A stretch of 64,000 nt of DNA from Adiantum capillus-veneris. Its lineage: Eukaryota > Streptophyta > Polypodiopsida > Polypodiales > Pteridaceae. A model generated the notes under the pieces. It had not been told where the DNA came from. It did no database searches and saw nothing but the letters and a program-made list of their open reading frames with translations. Of this stretch, positions 24,115 to 36,206 are shown in pieces. The stretch covers positions 30,275,709 through 30,339,708 of the forward strand of contig CM043971.1 of NCBI GenBank assembly GCA_014529385.2, written 5' to 3'. Position 1 is the stretch's first letter, and every line of letters starts with the position of its first letter. The translations under genes and the position numbers were made by a program.

Positions 24115-27100
24115 TTAGTCGACAAAGGGGAGTAAGCCCAAAGCTTTGCGGAAAGCTTCAAGCTTCTCACGAGACAATGCCTTTGTGAAAAGATCTGCAA
24201 GGTTTTCCTGTGTTGGCACATAAGCCAAGCTGATCTCTCCTGCTGAGAGCCTCTCCCTGACATAGTGGTAATGCACCTCAATGTGCTTTCTGCGAGCATG
24301 AAAAAGTGCATTCCTCGCAACTGCCAATGCGCTCTGACTGTCAGTGTAGATAGTGTTGGCAGTGTCCTCTCCAACACCCAAATCATCCATAAGGCGTCTG
24401 AGCCATACACACTCAACCGTAGCTGTGAAGACTGCCCTGTACTCAGCCTCACAACTCTAAGTGGCCACAGTAGGTTGCTTCTTGCTCAACCATGATATAC
24501 ATGAACTTCCAAGCATGAAACAAAACCACTTGTGGACACTCGCATGTCAAAACAACCAGCCCAATGTGAGTCCGAAAAAGCATGTAAGTCTAGCGGCAAT
24601 GATCCCCCCTTGGGATAAAACAAGCCAAGATGTAAAGTGCCACAAGGTAGCGTTAAGTCCTCTTGACAACCTACCAATGCTTAGACCCTGGGCTATGCAT
24701 AAATCTGATGACCTGTGAGACTGCAAACTGAATATCCGACCTCGTGTTGCATACATAAATGAGGCAGCCAATAGCAGTTTGATAAAGAGTGACATCAGTA
24801 GGATCGCCAGCATCATATAGACTCAACTTCAAATTTGTTTCCATGGGAGTGGCAATAGGTTTGCAATCCTCAAGTCCAAACTTACATAGCAATGTCTCTA
24901 TGTAACTTTTCTGACACAGGGCAATACCATCATCACACTACTTAAACTGTATAACCAAGTAATGATGCAACCACCCCAAATCTTTCATCTTGAAAGTAGC
25001 ATTCAAATCAGCCTTAAATTCAGCAATATTTCTCTCATTTGGTCTAGTGATCAGTAAAATATCGACATAAAGAACCACAATAAGAAGTACATCACCCTCA
25101 CGCTTTACATACAATGTGCTTTCTGTTGGACTGTTACGAAAGCCTCGTTTGACTAAATGAGTGTCAGCTTTTTCATACCAAGCACGAGGAGATTGCTTCA
25201 ACCCATACAAAGCCTTCTTCCATCTGCACACTGTCCTCTTGTCCTTTTATGACAAAACCGCGAGGCTGCGTTACATAAACTTCCTCAAGTATGTCACCAT
25301 TCAAGAAAGCAGTAACAATGTCTGATTGATGTACATCCCAACCAAAATGAGCTGCCAATGCACATAGAAAATGCACAGTAGTCATACGACAAGTGGGAGC
25401 AAAAGTCTCTTCATAATCTATGCCTTTTTGCTGTGCATAACCCTTTGCAACAAGTCGAGCCTTATGGCGATCGATCTCACCATTCGGCTTGCGTTTCAAC
25501 TCGTAAACCCACTTCGTACCAATGGCCTTTTTGCCAGGAGGAAAATCACATAAAGTCCATGTGTCATTTTCTATAAGTGCATCATATTCTGATTGCATGG
25601 CAGCCATCCAATTTTCTGAATTTTGTGCTTCATCAAAAGTCAGAGGCTCCTCAACATCATGTAAGCTAGACACAGCCAAAGCATAACAATCTGATGCATA
25701 AGATGCATGGCGAGAGCCTGAACGAGTACGACTAGACAAAGGTGCATCCAATTTACTGTCACGCAAAGTGTGCACCAGCCATTTTGGCATACCTCTAGCC
25801 TGCTCATTTTCAGCCCTTTCCTCATCAAGTAATAGGCTGATCTACGACATTTTCAGAAACCCCCATAGGCTGTACATTTGCCTCATTGGAACCCCATTGG
25901 AACTTACATTCGCATTTCCACCACCGAAAAGAGGCAACAAAGTGTCATAAATGTCCTATGAGCGTACATTACTGTCTCTAGTACATAACAGCAAGGGCTG
26001 AGCAGAATCTTCCACAAAGACTACATCCCGTGAAACCAGAATACGTTTTGTTTGCGGATGTTACAACCTGTAACCTTTGCTTTCATCACTATAACCAACA
26101 AAAATACATTTGACAGCCTTATCATCCAATTTTCTGCGCGGCGTTTGTGGCAACAAAGCATATGCCAAACATCCAAAAACACGCATGTGCTCAATAGAAG
26201 TCTTTCTATCATCCCATGCTTCATATGGAGTAATAGACTGCAAAGATTTTGTAGGACATCTGTTTAGTACATAAGTGGCACACATGATGGCCTCAATCCA
26301 AAAAGAATGCGGCAAAGCTTGACTTTTGACCATACATCGTTCCATTTCCGTAAGTGACCTGTTTTTCCTCTCAGCAATACCATTTTGCTGAGGTGTATAA
26401 GGCAATGTACATTGGTGTTTTATCCCACGACTAGCCATAAATGCATTAAATTCATGAGACATATACTGCCCCCCGCGATGGGAACGGAGGGTGCCCATAG
26501 TACATTCCCGAGTACATTTCGAGACATTTTCAACCATAGCTTGAAATTGTTTGAAGCACATAAAAACTTCGGACTTCGCTTTAAGCGGAAATACCCATGC
26601 ATGCCTGGAGTAATCATCAATGAAAGTCACAAAGTAAAGGTAATTACCCAAGGACGGAGTTTGCATGGGCCCACAAACATCACTATGCACAAGCAGCAAC
26701 CTGCATGTGGCCCGAAGTGCACCATCCTTTGGAAACTTAGAACGTTGCATCTTACCCAAAACACAGCCTTCACAAATATGTTTGATAGGTACCTCAAGAG
26801 GCGGAAAAGAAGCAACCATATCAGATTTTTGCAAACACAGAAAACTGGCAAAATTCAGATGACCAAAACGTGCATGCCAAAGTTTTGCATCTGAAATAGC
26901 CCTTGAATCTACAACAACATTTGTAAAATTTTTGTCAACATTTGTCATACAAAGTGAGCTTATACAGCCCACGGCACAAAAGGCCAGATGCAACAATTTC
27001 ATCACCAAAACTGAGATCATGAACTGTACATCTGTCATCCACAAATTTGACTACAAGTTTAAGTCTAGCAAGTGCGGATACAGACAAGAGATTCTTCTTG

Positions 27101-28359
27101 ATCCCAGCTACATAAAGTGCATCAACAAGTGTGAAAGAACTACCATTAGCAGCAGTAAGCACAATCTTTCCAACTCCTTGAACCGGATAAGAGGCAATGT
27201 TGGCACAAGTGACTCAATTCCCATGAGGGACAGACTCGAGAGAGGTGAACAATTCACGATGTGAGGTAATGTGCTTTGTAGCACCAATGTCGAAATACCA
27301 CACATGTGAATGTGCAGCAACTGACAAGCATGCATCATGGACAGCAGGATTGTAAGTGCACTCTGCGCTAAAAACCCATTCTGCATCAACATGAACATTA
27401 CAGTCTCCTTTTACAGAAGACTCAACAATGGCTGCATTTGTAGTGGAACCAACATTTGCAGTGGAACCACCCTCTTTCTTCTTAGCCTCTTTGGCCTTCA
27501 ACTTAGGACACGACTTGATCAAGTGATTATTAGCTTTATAATAATGGCAACACATCTTCTTTTTTCCCTTATCACTAGAATTGCCAGACGAAGTGCTGCC
27601 AGCAGAAGCATTGGGAACAGAAGTTTTGCCACTCGCAGCAAAACCATAAGAAGTGGCTGCATTGCTGTTACCACCCTTTCTTTGAGAAGCAATAAAAGCC
27701 TGTTCAACTGCACATGCTGTCTAGTCCTATTTTTTCTGGAAAGTGACTCTTGCAACAGCAATGTGCATAATGCATCAAACTTGACAACTTATGGATTTCC
27801 TTGGGTCATAAGTCTCCAAGTACTAGCAAAAGTCTGGTAAGAATCTGGTAAGGCATCAAGAACAGTCTGCACAAGGGAACTGTCTGAAATGACTTCACCT
27901 GCAGAAGTAAGTTGCTCATTGATATCCTTGACACCAGCAAGAAAAGTGTCCATATCATCTTCCTCATGCATAATCTTCTACTCCAGCTCTTTACGCAGCA
28001 AAGCAATTTTAGCCTCAGTGCTGCTTGCCTAAAGACTTGCTAGAATATCCCAAGCCTGTTTTGTAGATTTTGTTGAACAGATGCGAGGAACAATGGTGCG
28101 CTTCATAGACAACGCAATCAATGCATGAGCCTGCGCATCCTTTACATCCCAACGAGCTTGTTCTGCCGTAGGCAAAACAACTCTAATAGCAGCAATGCTT
28201 GTAGCAAGACCTGCAACATCCTCAACATCGCCTACATCCTCAGACGCCCTTCGATACAAGAACGTGTTGCATCATATAAGCCCACATAGGGTAATTGTCC
28301 CCATCCAACCTGTCCTCAGCAGCGAACATCTTGAACAAATCTGTGTTGTCATCAGCCAT
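24115..28359 (-). pseudogene. Copia-C1 gag-pol remnant
   Basis: Starts at MADDNTDLF (ATG 28359). Order: gag (NYPMWAYMMQHVL), knuckle with Cys to Tyr change (CHYYKANNHLIKSC), protease region with DIGATKH for DSGATKH, integrase zinc region (HICEGCVLGK), core LVHSDVCGP, second catalytic Asp changed to His (LRSHRGGQY), ERKN intact. Then RT with VLYVDILL where YVDDLL is expected, then RNase H. A TAG (24457-24459) interrupts RNase H just before SCEAEYR. A 91-codon open piece (24390-24115, MDDLGV...TDSQSALAV...FTKALS) follows. Several other stops. Non-functional. Confidence 0.88.
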
Positions 28360-28665
28360 AGTAAATGTTGCACCTGATGTGAAAACTGTTGTCGTCAGCC
28401 ATAGTAAATGTTGCACCTGTTGCACTGACATAAATTCTGCACAAAATGAGGAAATAGCGTGTGTAGACCTGCCTGTAGTGGAAACGGAGGCCGAAATGAG
28501 CTCGAGTCAAAAATCTGAGCAGACTGAGCTCTACGTACTCACCCGAAATAGTTGTCGACCTGCGAACGCTCGCCAAACCTCACTGTAATTGGAGAAAGTG
28601 AGTAGGTGTGTGCTGGAGTAGCTGGCGACTAAGCCTGGGAGGAGGTAACCTGCTCTGTTACCAAT

Positions 28666-28891
28666 TGTTGGAATTTGGGTTGCAGAGAAATGCACACAGC
28701 TTGGAGAAGACGAAGGAAGCTCAAGGCACACAATAGAGAGTGTATTACTTATTGTGTAATGGAAAGAAGAGTGCCCTAGAGTGATGGGCGTATATACAAT
28801 GCTCGGGGAAAAAAACCTCCTAAAGAGGGAAAAAATGCCCCGGCGGTCCTAGTGTGTTCACACACATCACTACCACATGTATATGGTAACA
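28666..28891 (-). repeat. Copia-C1 5' LTR
   Basis: 226 bp, TG...CA, next to the primer binding site. A few percent different from its partner by eye. Confidence 0.92.
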
Positions 28892-29544
28892 CAAGTGCTG
28901 CCCTTGGCTAGCAGGCATTGGAACGTTGCTTAGAACTTCTCCAAGTCTACTACTAATCAATAGTCTTTTATTCAGATTCAAACTATGTAGCACCACCAAG
29001 TGGTCAACCTTCGTCCATCAGAAGTTGGTGTCATCCCAAAAATATGCTAGCTTGGAAATCCCTTTTTTATTCACCTTTCTAGCAGCTTCCCTCCAAAAGG
29101 CTCAAGGAACCTCATTTTGAATGAAGAGACAAGGCGACGAGTGTAAGATGGAGCACTTCAAGTATCTCAAGGTCTCCCCCATTCCAAAGACGAAGCCATT
29201 TTATTGCATTTTCTTAGTAATCTCCCCTATGCAGCAGGCCCTACTTCAAAAAACTCTAGCTTGGAGCTATAATTTTGTCATATATTTTTGCCTCCTTCCA
29301 AAGGCTCCTTGTAAGGAGAGCTCCACTTTTTCAATCATATCCCAAGCCATGACCACCTAATCCTGCCTTTGATTTGTTAGAGAGACTTCTATCTTTACAC
29401 ACAAGGCTTCTGCGTGCAATGCTAGCTCGAGGATCCCAATGCCACCTTGGTCCCTGGGTCTCCCATTTCCTCCACTACCATGGAGTTTGTGTCATTCATG
29501 TTATTTTTCCATAGGAACTGCTTGATGGGTTTCAAACATTCTTT

Positions 29545-31023
29545 CTAGTTGCATTTGGCCATTCTCAATATAGGCACGACAAAGGATATGCACGGGATAA
29601 ATCTTTGTTTGTCTAAGCTGTCAACCCCTAGTGGAGCACCGAGGTGTCTGAACACTTTGCATTTTGAGATAGCCGACCATTTAGTGAGATCAAACGAGTC
29701 ATTTTCAATGAGTGAAAACAATCTTGATTTTTTGATGTTACACTTAGAGCATGATGCAGTTGTAAAGATCGTGACAATCTTGAGTGCTCTTCTTAGCATC
29801 TCGAAGTTGGTTTTTATGAAGATTAGAGAATCATGAACGAATAATTTTGCCAACAATTGTTTGTCCATGATAGAGAGCTTCCTTGACTCTTCCCTTTTGC
29901 ATCATTGTCCTTGAGTGCAAACAAAAGTCGCTGTGAACCAATTGCAACTTAGTAGTGGGGCAAGTGAGCACCTTGCTTGATTGATCTCTTTACTTCAAAA
30001 ATTTGTGACTACCATGGAGAGAAGCTCAAAGCAGCTATCCACCCCTAGAGTGTGCAAAATTGTGCACATTCTAGGGCCAAAGCAAACACTCTCACGATAT
30101 CTTCGATGTATGACCAAAATCTATCATAAGCCTTGTCAAGGTCAAGTTGAAGGAGAATGAAATCTTGTTTGGAGAAATTTGTATACTCGATGCTGATCAT
30201 TGCTACTAGAATTTTGTCACAAATTGATCTTCATTTGATGAATCCATGTTGATAAGGTGTGCTCATTTTTGCTAGGATTGGAGAAAGACTTAAGGCTATA
30301 ACCTTGGCAATAATCTTGTAAGAAACAATCATCATTGAATTAGGAAGTCGGTGCTCTAAGAGAGAGCAATAGACTAATTTGGGAATAGGCTTGATTAGCC
30401 AATTTTTTAAAAGTTGGCAACCATCTATCCCTCTAGCAATGCCTTGTTTTCCATATTAGTAATCAAGAATATAAGATTCTCCCAAAACTCTTTGAAAAAT
30501 CTAGTTGTCAATCCATCCCACCTTGACTACTTTTCCTACCCCATTGCCTTTAAGGGAGCTTGACATGGATCATATGAAATGGGTCCAAGGCTTCCGTGCT
30601 AAGCAACAATGACCTCACATCCTTGACCTCTTGCAAGTGGACTTCTAGTTGACCTGTCATTTGGCTAAGGTGGTTAAGCATCAGTCTATTCATATCAGTA
30701 TGGCCTTGGACTATGCTCCCCCTCTCATCTGTGATTGCCGCTATTGAGTCCCTAATATTTTCGACCTTTAAAGCTCTGAAAGAGAGCTTTATTGTTGACT
30801 CAGGTTTGAGGGCAAGCACCTTGGCCAATAGCCCGGTCTTTTTTATTTCTTTGACTTGCAAATCAGTAAGCACAGCCTTGGCCCACCTCCTATGCTCCTT
30901 CTCTAAAGTGTTGCATTCTAACATTTTTTTTGAGCTCTTCCACTTCATTATTTTGTTATTAATATCTTGATAGTTATTCACCCTAAGTCCCACTCTTTTT
31001 ATTTTAGTTTTGATGATATACAC
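29545..31023 (-). pseudogene. LINE-B reverse transcriptase remnant
   Basis: 30550-31023 carries a linker reading typical of plant LINEs before RT (NIRDSIAAITDERGSIVQ). At about 30110-30165 the minus strand reads LLQLDLDKAYDRF, motif A. 29545-29868 holds FVHDSLIF where YADD is expected, followed by the KKSRLFSL and HLGAPLG region. The catalytic Asp pair is lost. Confidence 0.72.
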
Positions 31024-31060
31024 TAGCGTGAGCTAACAGGCTTAAGGGACCTGAAGAGTG

Positions 31061-32623
31061 GGTCCCTTGATTACATGCTCCCCCAAGACAAGGTTTTTCT
31101 TCCTCCCTTCTAGATAGCAATCTTGCTCCTTGGACCATCCCTTGCAATTTCACCTTTAGGGAGAAATGTTCTTACATAGTCTGGCCATTATCTCCATTGA
31201 GCTCCACAGATGGTGGAAGCTTTTCATGTTGGTGCAAGAAGTAGAACCTATGTAGTTGGGAGGCTATGTTGGCATACTAAAGGCTAGTGTAACTGAGTTA
31301 AGCCAAATGAGTTGCTCCATGGGCGAATAGTCCATAAGTTTGTCAATGCCCATTTCTCATAGAGAGTTCTGCATTTCGTTTTTCCCAAAAGTGCCAATAG
31401 GCTAGAAGAGTCCGTCTTGTCCTTTTTGGCCTCTACCATTGGAAGGAGGCTATGATGCCCATCTTACTACTACCCCCATATTCACCTTATCTTATTGAAA
31501 GGAAGAACCAAAAAATATGTGCATTTTGTGTCTAGTAAAATGAGTGTAAAAATCATTGACTCTTTTTGACAGGTTGAACATATTGGTTTTACCAAGAATT
31601 CCTTATTAAGCATTTTTTCATACCTTAATATACTTGATTTTCCATGCAACATAGTGAGTATAACTTAACATCTTATTCCAAAATACTCATAAGGACTAGG
31701 TCATGAACTTTGCTACCAATGCTTTGGCAGAGGAACTAAAGCCTTGATCTGTAAAAATGAATTAGTTTGTCTCTCAGATTCTCAAGGAATCTTTCAATTC
31801 CAAAGTGAACAAACTGTCGTTGTCGCCATCTAAGCCTTTGCGACGTGGCCCCTCACCATCGCTCCGAATTGATCACCTTAGGTCCTGCCCTGTTCTACAC
31901 TCCTCTCCTCTCTTCCCTGTGGATGCAATCTCCTCTTTGCATGCATCATCTACCTCAGCCGCCTCTGCGGCCCCCCAATCGCAGTATCTTTTTTCTCACC
32001 CATGTGTGCACCTCCAGAGTTGAAAGATGGCAAGCTGAAGCCCACACCCATAGACCCTCCAAGACAACACTCGCCATCAAATCAACCAACTCTCCATCAT
32101 GATGCACATGCCAGCTCCTCTGGTGGCACAACACACTCCTCTCCCCCCTACATGCGTCTTGCAATGCTCGCAGCCTTTTCCTTCCCTCCCTCGGCCTCGC
32201 ATGTGCAAGGCGGCGTGCCATCATCCCTCCCTCGCCATCGCTTCTCTGATTTGGAGACTAACGCAAAAAGCAAGCGGATGCCTTGAATTTCCTCGGATGC
32301 AGGCCCCCCACCTCGGCCGCACACAACAAACCTACAGCTCCTGCCCTCGCTCCTCTCCCGATCATCTCCATCAACCTACACTCACAGAGCTTGCATATAA
32401 CCGATTCCATCACTCGGAGCATTCATTGCAGGCCAGTGGAAGATAAAGAAAGAGACAAGCAAGGTCGACTCCTGAGTGTAGACGGGGAAAAAATATACAT
32501 ATATCTCTCTCTCTCTCTCTCCCCCTCCCTCTCCTCCCTCTTCATGCTGATCAGACAGGGTGGCTCTCTCTCCACCGCTCTCTCTGCTCCACGACCTTGC
32601 CACGTTTCCTTACTTCCGACCTG

Positions 32624-32680
<57 letters not shown>

Positions 32681-32969
32681 CTCATCAACCGGATGTTGGC
32701 CACCTGATCCTGCACTATCGCTACCCATTGGGCCCCTCGCCTCACTCCTCATCAATACCCCCTCCCCTCTTGCCTCATAATGTTGATGCCAGGCATCAAA
32801 GGCGATCTACACATTCCCACCATCACCCTATCAGCATTTGACAACACTGTCTCAGGATCTAATCCACCCTCCATGCATCTGTAGCTGCAGAGAAATGCCT
32901 CCACATCATCACCTTCGTTGCATCTATGGAGACTTGATGTATCCTTTTTGCATCTCTTCCTTACCAACA
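31061..32969. other. unannotated stretch with (CT)n tracts
   Basis: 31061-31800 shows no recognisable domain; it may include further LINE-B remains. 31800-32960 is C/T-rich, with (CT)n at about 32503-32522 and 32627-32678. The ORFs there are low-complexity and not convincing genes. Confidence 0.4.

Positions 32970-33007
<38 letters not shown>
32970..33007. repeat. (CT)n at the left border of the large TIR element
   Basis: About 36 bp of CT lies 19 bp outside the left terminal repeat. The right terminal repeat also abuts (CT)n. Confidence 0.9.
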
Positions 33008-33012
<5 letters not shown>

Positions 33013-33025
33013 GCTCACAAGGAGC

Positions 33026-33049
33026 TTTTGACATGTTACCATATAGAAA
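33026..33049 (+). repeat. left terminal inverted repeat of the large element
   Basis: TTTTGACATGTTACCATA followed by TAGAAA. It matches the complement of 51605-51628 over all 24 bases. Adding the next four outer bases gives GAGC here against GAGT. Confidence 0.85.
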
Positions 33050-33059
33050 AAAATATAAA

Positions 33060-33400
33060 TTTGCTAGATGATTCACTAGTTTGAATACACACAACTAGTA
33101 AAAGTGCAAACTAGCAACTGTGAGACACTTTCTAGTTGGTCAATCTAGTAAGTTTATTACTATATGGCAAATGGTACTACCATATAGTAACTAAGTTGCT
33201 AGATCTAACTAGAAACTCTTCACACTTGCTAGTTTGACCTTAGTGTGTCAAACTAGTTAATCATCTAGCAAATCCAAATTAATAAGTCACCTAGTAAATC
33301 TAAACTAGTTAATGACCTAGAAAATTTAAACTAGGTAGGCATATAGAAAATCTAAACTAGTAGAATGTATGCTAAGTCAAATCTTTAAGTGATTCAGGAA
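33060..33400. repeat. left subterminal motif array
   Basis: Multiple AACTAG(C/T/A)AA-like motifs in both orientations (about 33093, 33110, 33206, 33228 and on) with TTACTATATGGC and ACCATATAGTAAC. The latter resembles the core of the terminal repeat itself. Likely binding sites of an element-encoded protein, by analogy with CACTA elements. Confidence 0.55.
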
Positions 33401-33502
33401 GTGATTTAATCAACTTAACAAGAGAGGTACATGTAACCAAATATGAAAGTTCAATAAGATAATGTCACTTTCAAACACATAGAAGTTTCAAAGATACAAA
33501 TC

Positions 33503-34476
33503 TCAATCTTCATTTGCCAACTCCACATCTTTTAGTGACAAAGCTCCTACCTTATCAAAATTGATACAAACTATGCTCTTCACTAAGAGCCAAGTCACTA
33601 AATCCTCACACATGGTAAAAGAATTGGTGCCACCCGCCTTCCTCTTGAAGAAGGAATGTGTTTTTTTGAGAGCAGCATAAGTAGGTTTTACAAGATGGTA
33701 AATGTCTTCAACCTTCTTAGTACCAAGCCATTTCATTAGAATGGCTTCTTTATCACTTACACATAACTCTCGTGCCTACAAAAAAATAACAAAGAGTATC
33801 AGTCATCATCTAGTTAAACTCTATGTGTATTAGTCAAAGTATAGTGCAAGTAGTACACCTAACAAAATACACACCTTTTTTTCTAAAACAAAGCTTTCAT
33901 CAATAATACTCTCTTCTCTGGATCCACTTGATAGTTCCTAAACATGAAAACAATATAGTTTTAATTCTAGTTACCAAGATTTCATTTATATAGCTTAACT
34001 TAACCAATTTACCTTTTTCTTTTTGTTATTGGAAACCTTTGAAGCTTTCTCCTTTTTTTTAAAGAAGCTCTTGAAGCTTACTCGTAGCCTAAAAACACGA
34101 CACACAACAACTTATAAAAGAAAGTAAAATCCAATACCGATCAAGCTACTCAACACAAATATATTATTAGCATACCTTTCTTTTTCGCACACTTTTTCTA
34201 GAGATCAAATCTACGTTTGAATCGCAATATTCACTTGAAGTGTTATCTTTAATTTTCTAAATACCAAACAATCACAATAATCAAGCAATACAAAAAATGT
34301 ATTTTATGCATCAAACAACATAACTTCAAACTCAAACCTTGTTCTCTACATGGTTATGATCAACACCATGTGAACTCTCATAAGATTTTTTTTCTTCCAA
34401 AGCAACCCCAAAGCTCCCATCTGATATAAATCTTTGATACTCCTAAATAAAAAATAATCATAATTTAAGTGAAATA

Positions 34477-34543
<67 letters not shown>

Positions 34544-34547
34544 ATAT

Positions 34548-34602
<55 letters not shown>

Positions 34603-35662
34603 TTTTGAACATACCTCATAAGCATCATTTTCTTCATCATTATTTTGCCAAGGAATTTCTGGAATATATACTTCTACATCTTCCTAAGTTTTCATAAATA
34701 AACCATAAACAAATTTAACTTTAAGAACACACATTTAGAAGCTCAAGATGAATAGTGTGTAGTAACCAATGACTCACATTAGCTGGTGCCTCCTTTTCCA
34801 TCTTGTTTTCAGTTACCACAATAGTATCCATGTCAGTAAGCTTTGCCAAAGCATTGTCATCGTGAGCATTCTCTACCTATTAAAAATAAAATGTAGATGA
34901 AACAAAGCATCAAATAAGCCACTAAGTATTCATGCTAACTATCTTACCATTTTGTTAGGAGAATCATCTTTATCCAAGTCATTGGATTCTCCATGTTGCA
35001 TCCCAACATCCTTATCATGTAAATCATTATTTATGGCCTATATTTGCATTAAAAATATCTTGTAAGTATAAAACACACAAAAAAAAAAACTTTATTAATG
35101 CATTAAATAACCATATCGTAGATCCACTCGAGGAAGACGTTGATTGGTGGGCCTTTCGTTTGGTATACTTGCACTTAGCGGCAAGAGACTTGATACACCA
35201 TAAATAAATATCCTCCTCCTTCCAAGGATAAGAAGATCCATCTATGACAATGTCTTTGAGTTTGCCTATGTTGTCTCCAATGATGCTCATAACTTGACTC
35301 TTTCGTTCAAGATTGTTTCGAAGGTCACCAATAGAGTCAACTTTTGCAAACCATTTTCCCACCTCCCCGTAGTTAGAGTATAACACTCTATATTGATCCG
35401 GATGATACTTCAAAAGAAAATTTCTACCATAAAGCTTCCCTGCATCTCTATGTGTGGGAGGTGGAGGTCTAAACACCTGGTCATATATCTCTGGATCATA
35501 TTTAGCTGCACAAGGTGGATCCCCATGTGTAGTAATGCTAGTAGGATTTCCTAAAATTCTTTTGTTCCCAGCATAATTGGCTCTCCATACAGTCAATTCT
35601 TTGAGAGCTTCATCATGAGGTTTCGAAAGCAATGCAGCTAAAAGAGATTGCGGACAACTCAT
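33503..35662 (-). CDS. second gene of the large element: short phase-0 exons, unknown protein (TnpA-position)
   Basis: Not recognised by sequence. Exons read on the minus strand, each with AG before and GT after: 35662 to about 35110 (MSCPQSLLAALL...), 35037-34948, 34876-34778, 34683-34615, 34442-34338, 34256-34176, 34088-34013, 33937-33875, 33775-33503 (stop TGA). Exons two to six and eight are 90, 99, 69, 105, 81 and 63 nt, all multiples of three, and read open in phase 0. The 34088-34013 exon is 76 nt and the first donor could not be placed in frame, so the copy may carry small lesions. The protein is Asp/Glu-rich in the middle, has basic clusters RKSVRKRK and KKKEKASK (possible nuclear localisation) and a compact final exon with MKWLGTKKVEDIYHLVKP. 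By position it may play the TnpA role. Confidence 0.5.
34478..34600. repeat. compound (TAAA)n(TAGA)n(GA)n in an intron
   Basis: About 68 bp of TAAA units, then a few TAGA units, then about 40 bp of GA. It lies between exons 34683-34615 and 34442-34338 of the short-exon gene. Confidence 0.95.
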
Positions 35663-35805
35663 ATTTACCCTAACAAAGTCAAACAAGCACACACATACAA
35701 AAATAATTAACAATCACCAATAAAAACAAGTTAAATCACTTTAAAAAAAAGAGACTTAAGTCAGTATAGACATATCTAAGTAGTGGGTTACAAAATTAAA
35801 TATAG

Positions 35806-36206
35806 ACTTGACACATTGTATACATGCTCAAATAGTGGGGTACAAAATTAAATGTAAACTTGACACATTTTAGACATGTTCAAATAGTGAATTACAAAAT
35901 ATAATCATTCATTGGAGCGCCATATAATAGGTACCCAACGATCAAGCTCCCCTAGCTTAGTGATCTTCTTCTTCTTCACTACAACCCAACCTTCGAGCAG
36001 AAACACACTTGACACATTGTATACATGCTCAAATACAGGAGTACAAAATTAAATGTAAACTTGACACATTTTAGACATGTTCAAATAGTGAATTACAAAA
36101 TATAATCATTCATTGGAGCGCCATATAATAGGTACCCAACGATCAAGCTCCCCTAGCTTAGTGATCTTCTTCTTCTTCACTACAACCCAACCTTCGAGCA
36201 GAAACA
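35806..36206. repeat. 201-bp tandem duplication
   Basis: Units 35806-36006 and 36007-36206 are nearly identical (landmarks ACTTGACACATTGTATACAT, CATTGGAGCGCCATATAATA, AACCTTCGAGCAGAAACA). The unit includes the last 100 bases of the ORF ending at 36106, so the 3' end of that ORF is present twice. Each unit also has an internal partial repeat of about 55 bp. Confidence 0.88.

Larger units (their letters stand above)
23808..28896 (-). mobile_element. Copia-C1: Ty1/copia element, complete ends, inserted in LINE-B
   Basis: Target duplication CAAGT at 23808-23812 and 28892-28896. LTRs are 23813-24039 (3', 227 bp) and 28666-28891 (5', 226 bp), TGTTGGAATT...ATGGTAACA. The primer site next to the 5' LTR reads TGGTAACAGAGCA on the minus strand (28651-28663), one change from the initiator-Met complement. 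The polypurine tract CCAGGGAGGATT is at 24040-24051. Gag-pol is broken by several stops. Sister of Copia-C2. Confidence 0.93.
23330..31060 (-). mobile_element. LINE-B: decayed non-LTR retrotransposon split by Copia-C1
   Basis: On the minus strand: a pre-RT linker (31023-30550), RT fragments (about 30300-29545) and, beyond the copia insertion, the RT zinc-binding domain (about 23720-23400). Many stops, so it is old. It is not closely similar to LINE-A: it has a zf-RVT C-terminus of the common plant LINE kind. Ends not found; no endonuclease identified. Confidence 0.75.

Noticed and set aside
24115-24390. 91-codon ORF as an independent small gene (also at 37408-37683)
   Set aside because: It is the C-terminal RNase H part of copia gag-pol, in frame with the upstream pol after a TAG.
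31800-32780. Several overlapping plus-strand ORFs of 70-165 codons
   Set aside because: Pro/Ser-rich translations of C/T-rich DNA, no consistent frame, no recognised domain.
33026-33049. Chance inverted repeat
   Set aside because: A 24-bp exact match at this distance is very unlikely by chance, and shared subterminal motifs lie inside both copies. A non-element origin is still possible and is noted under the finding.
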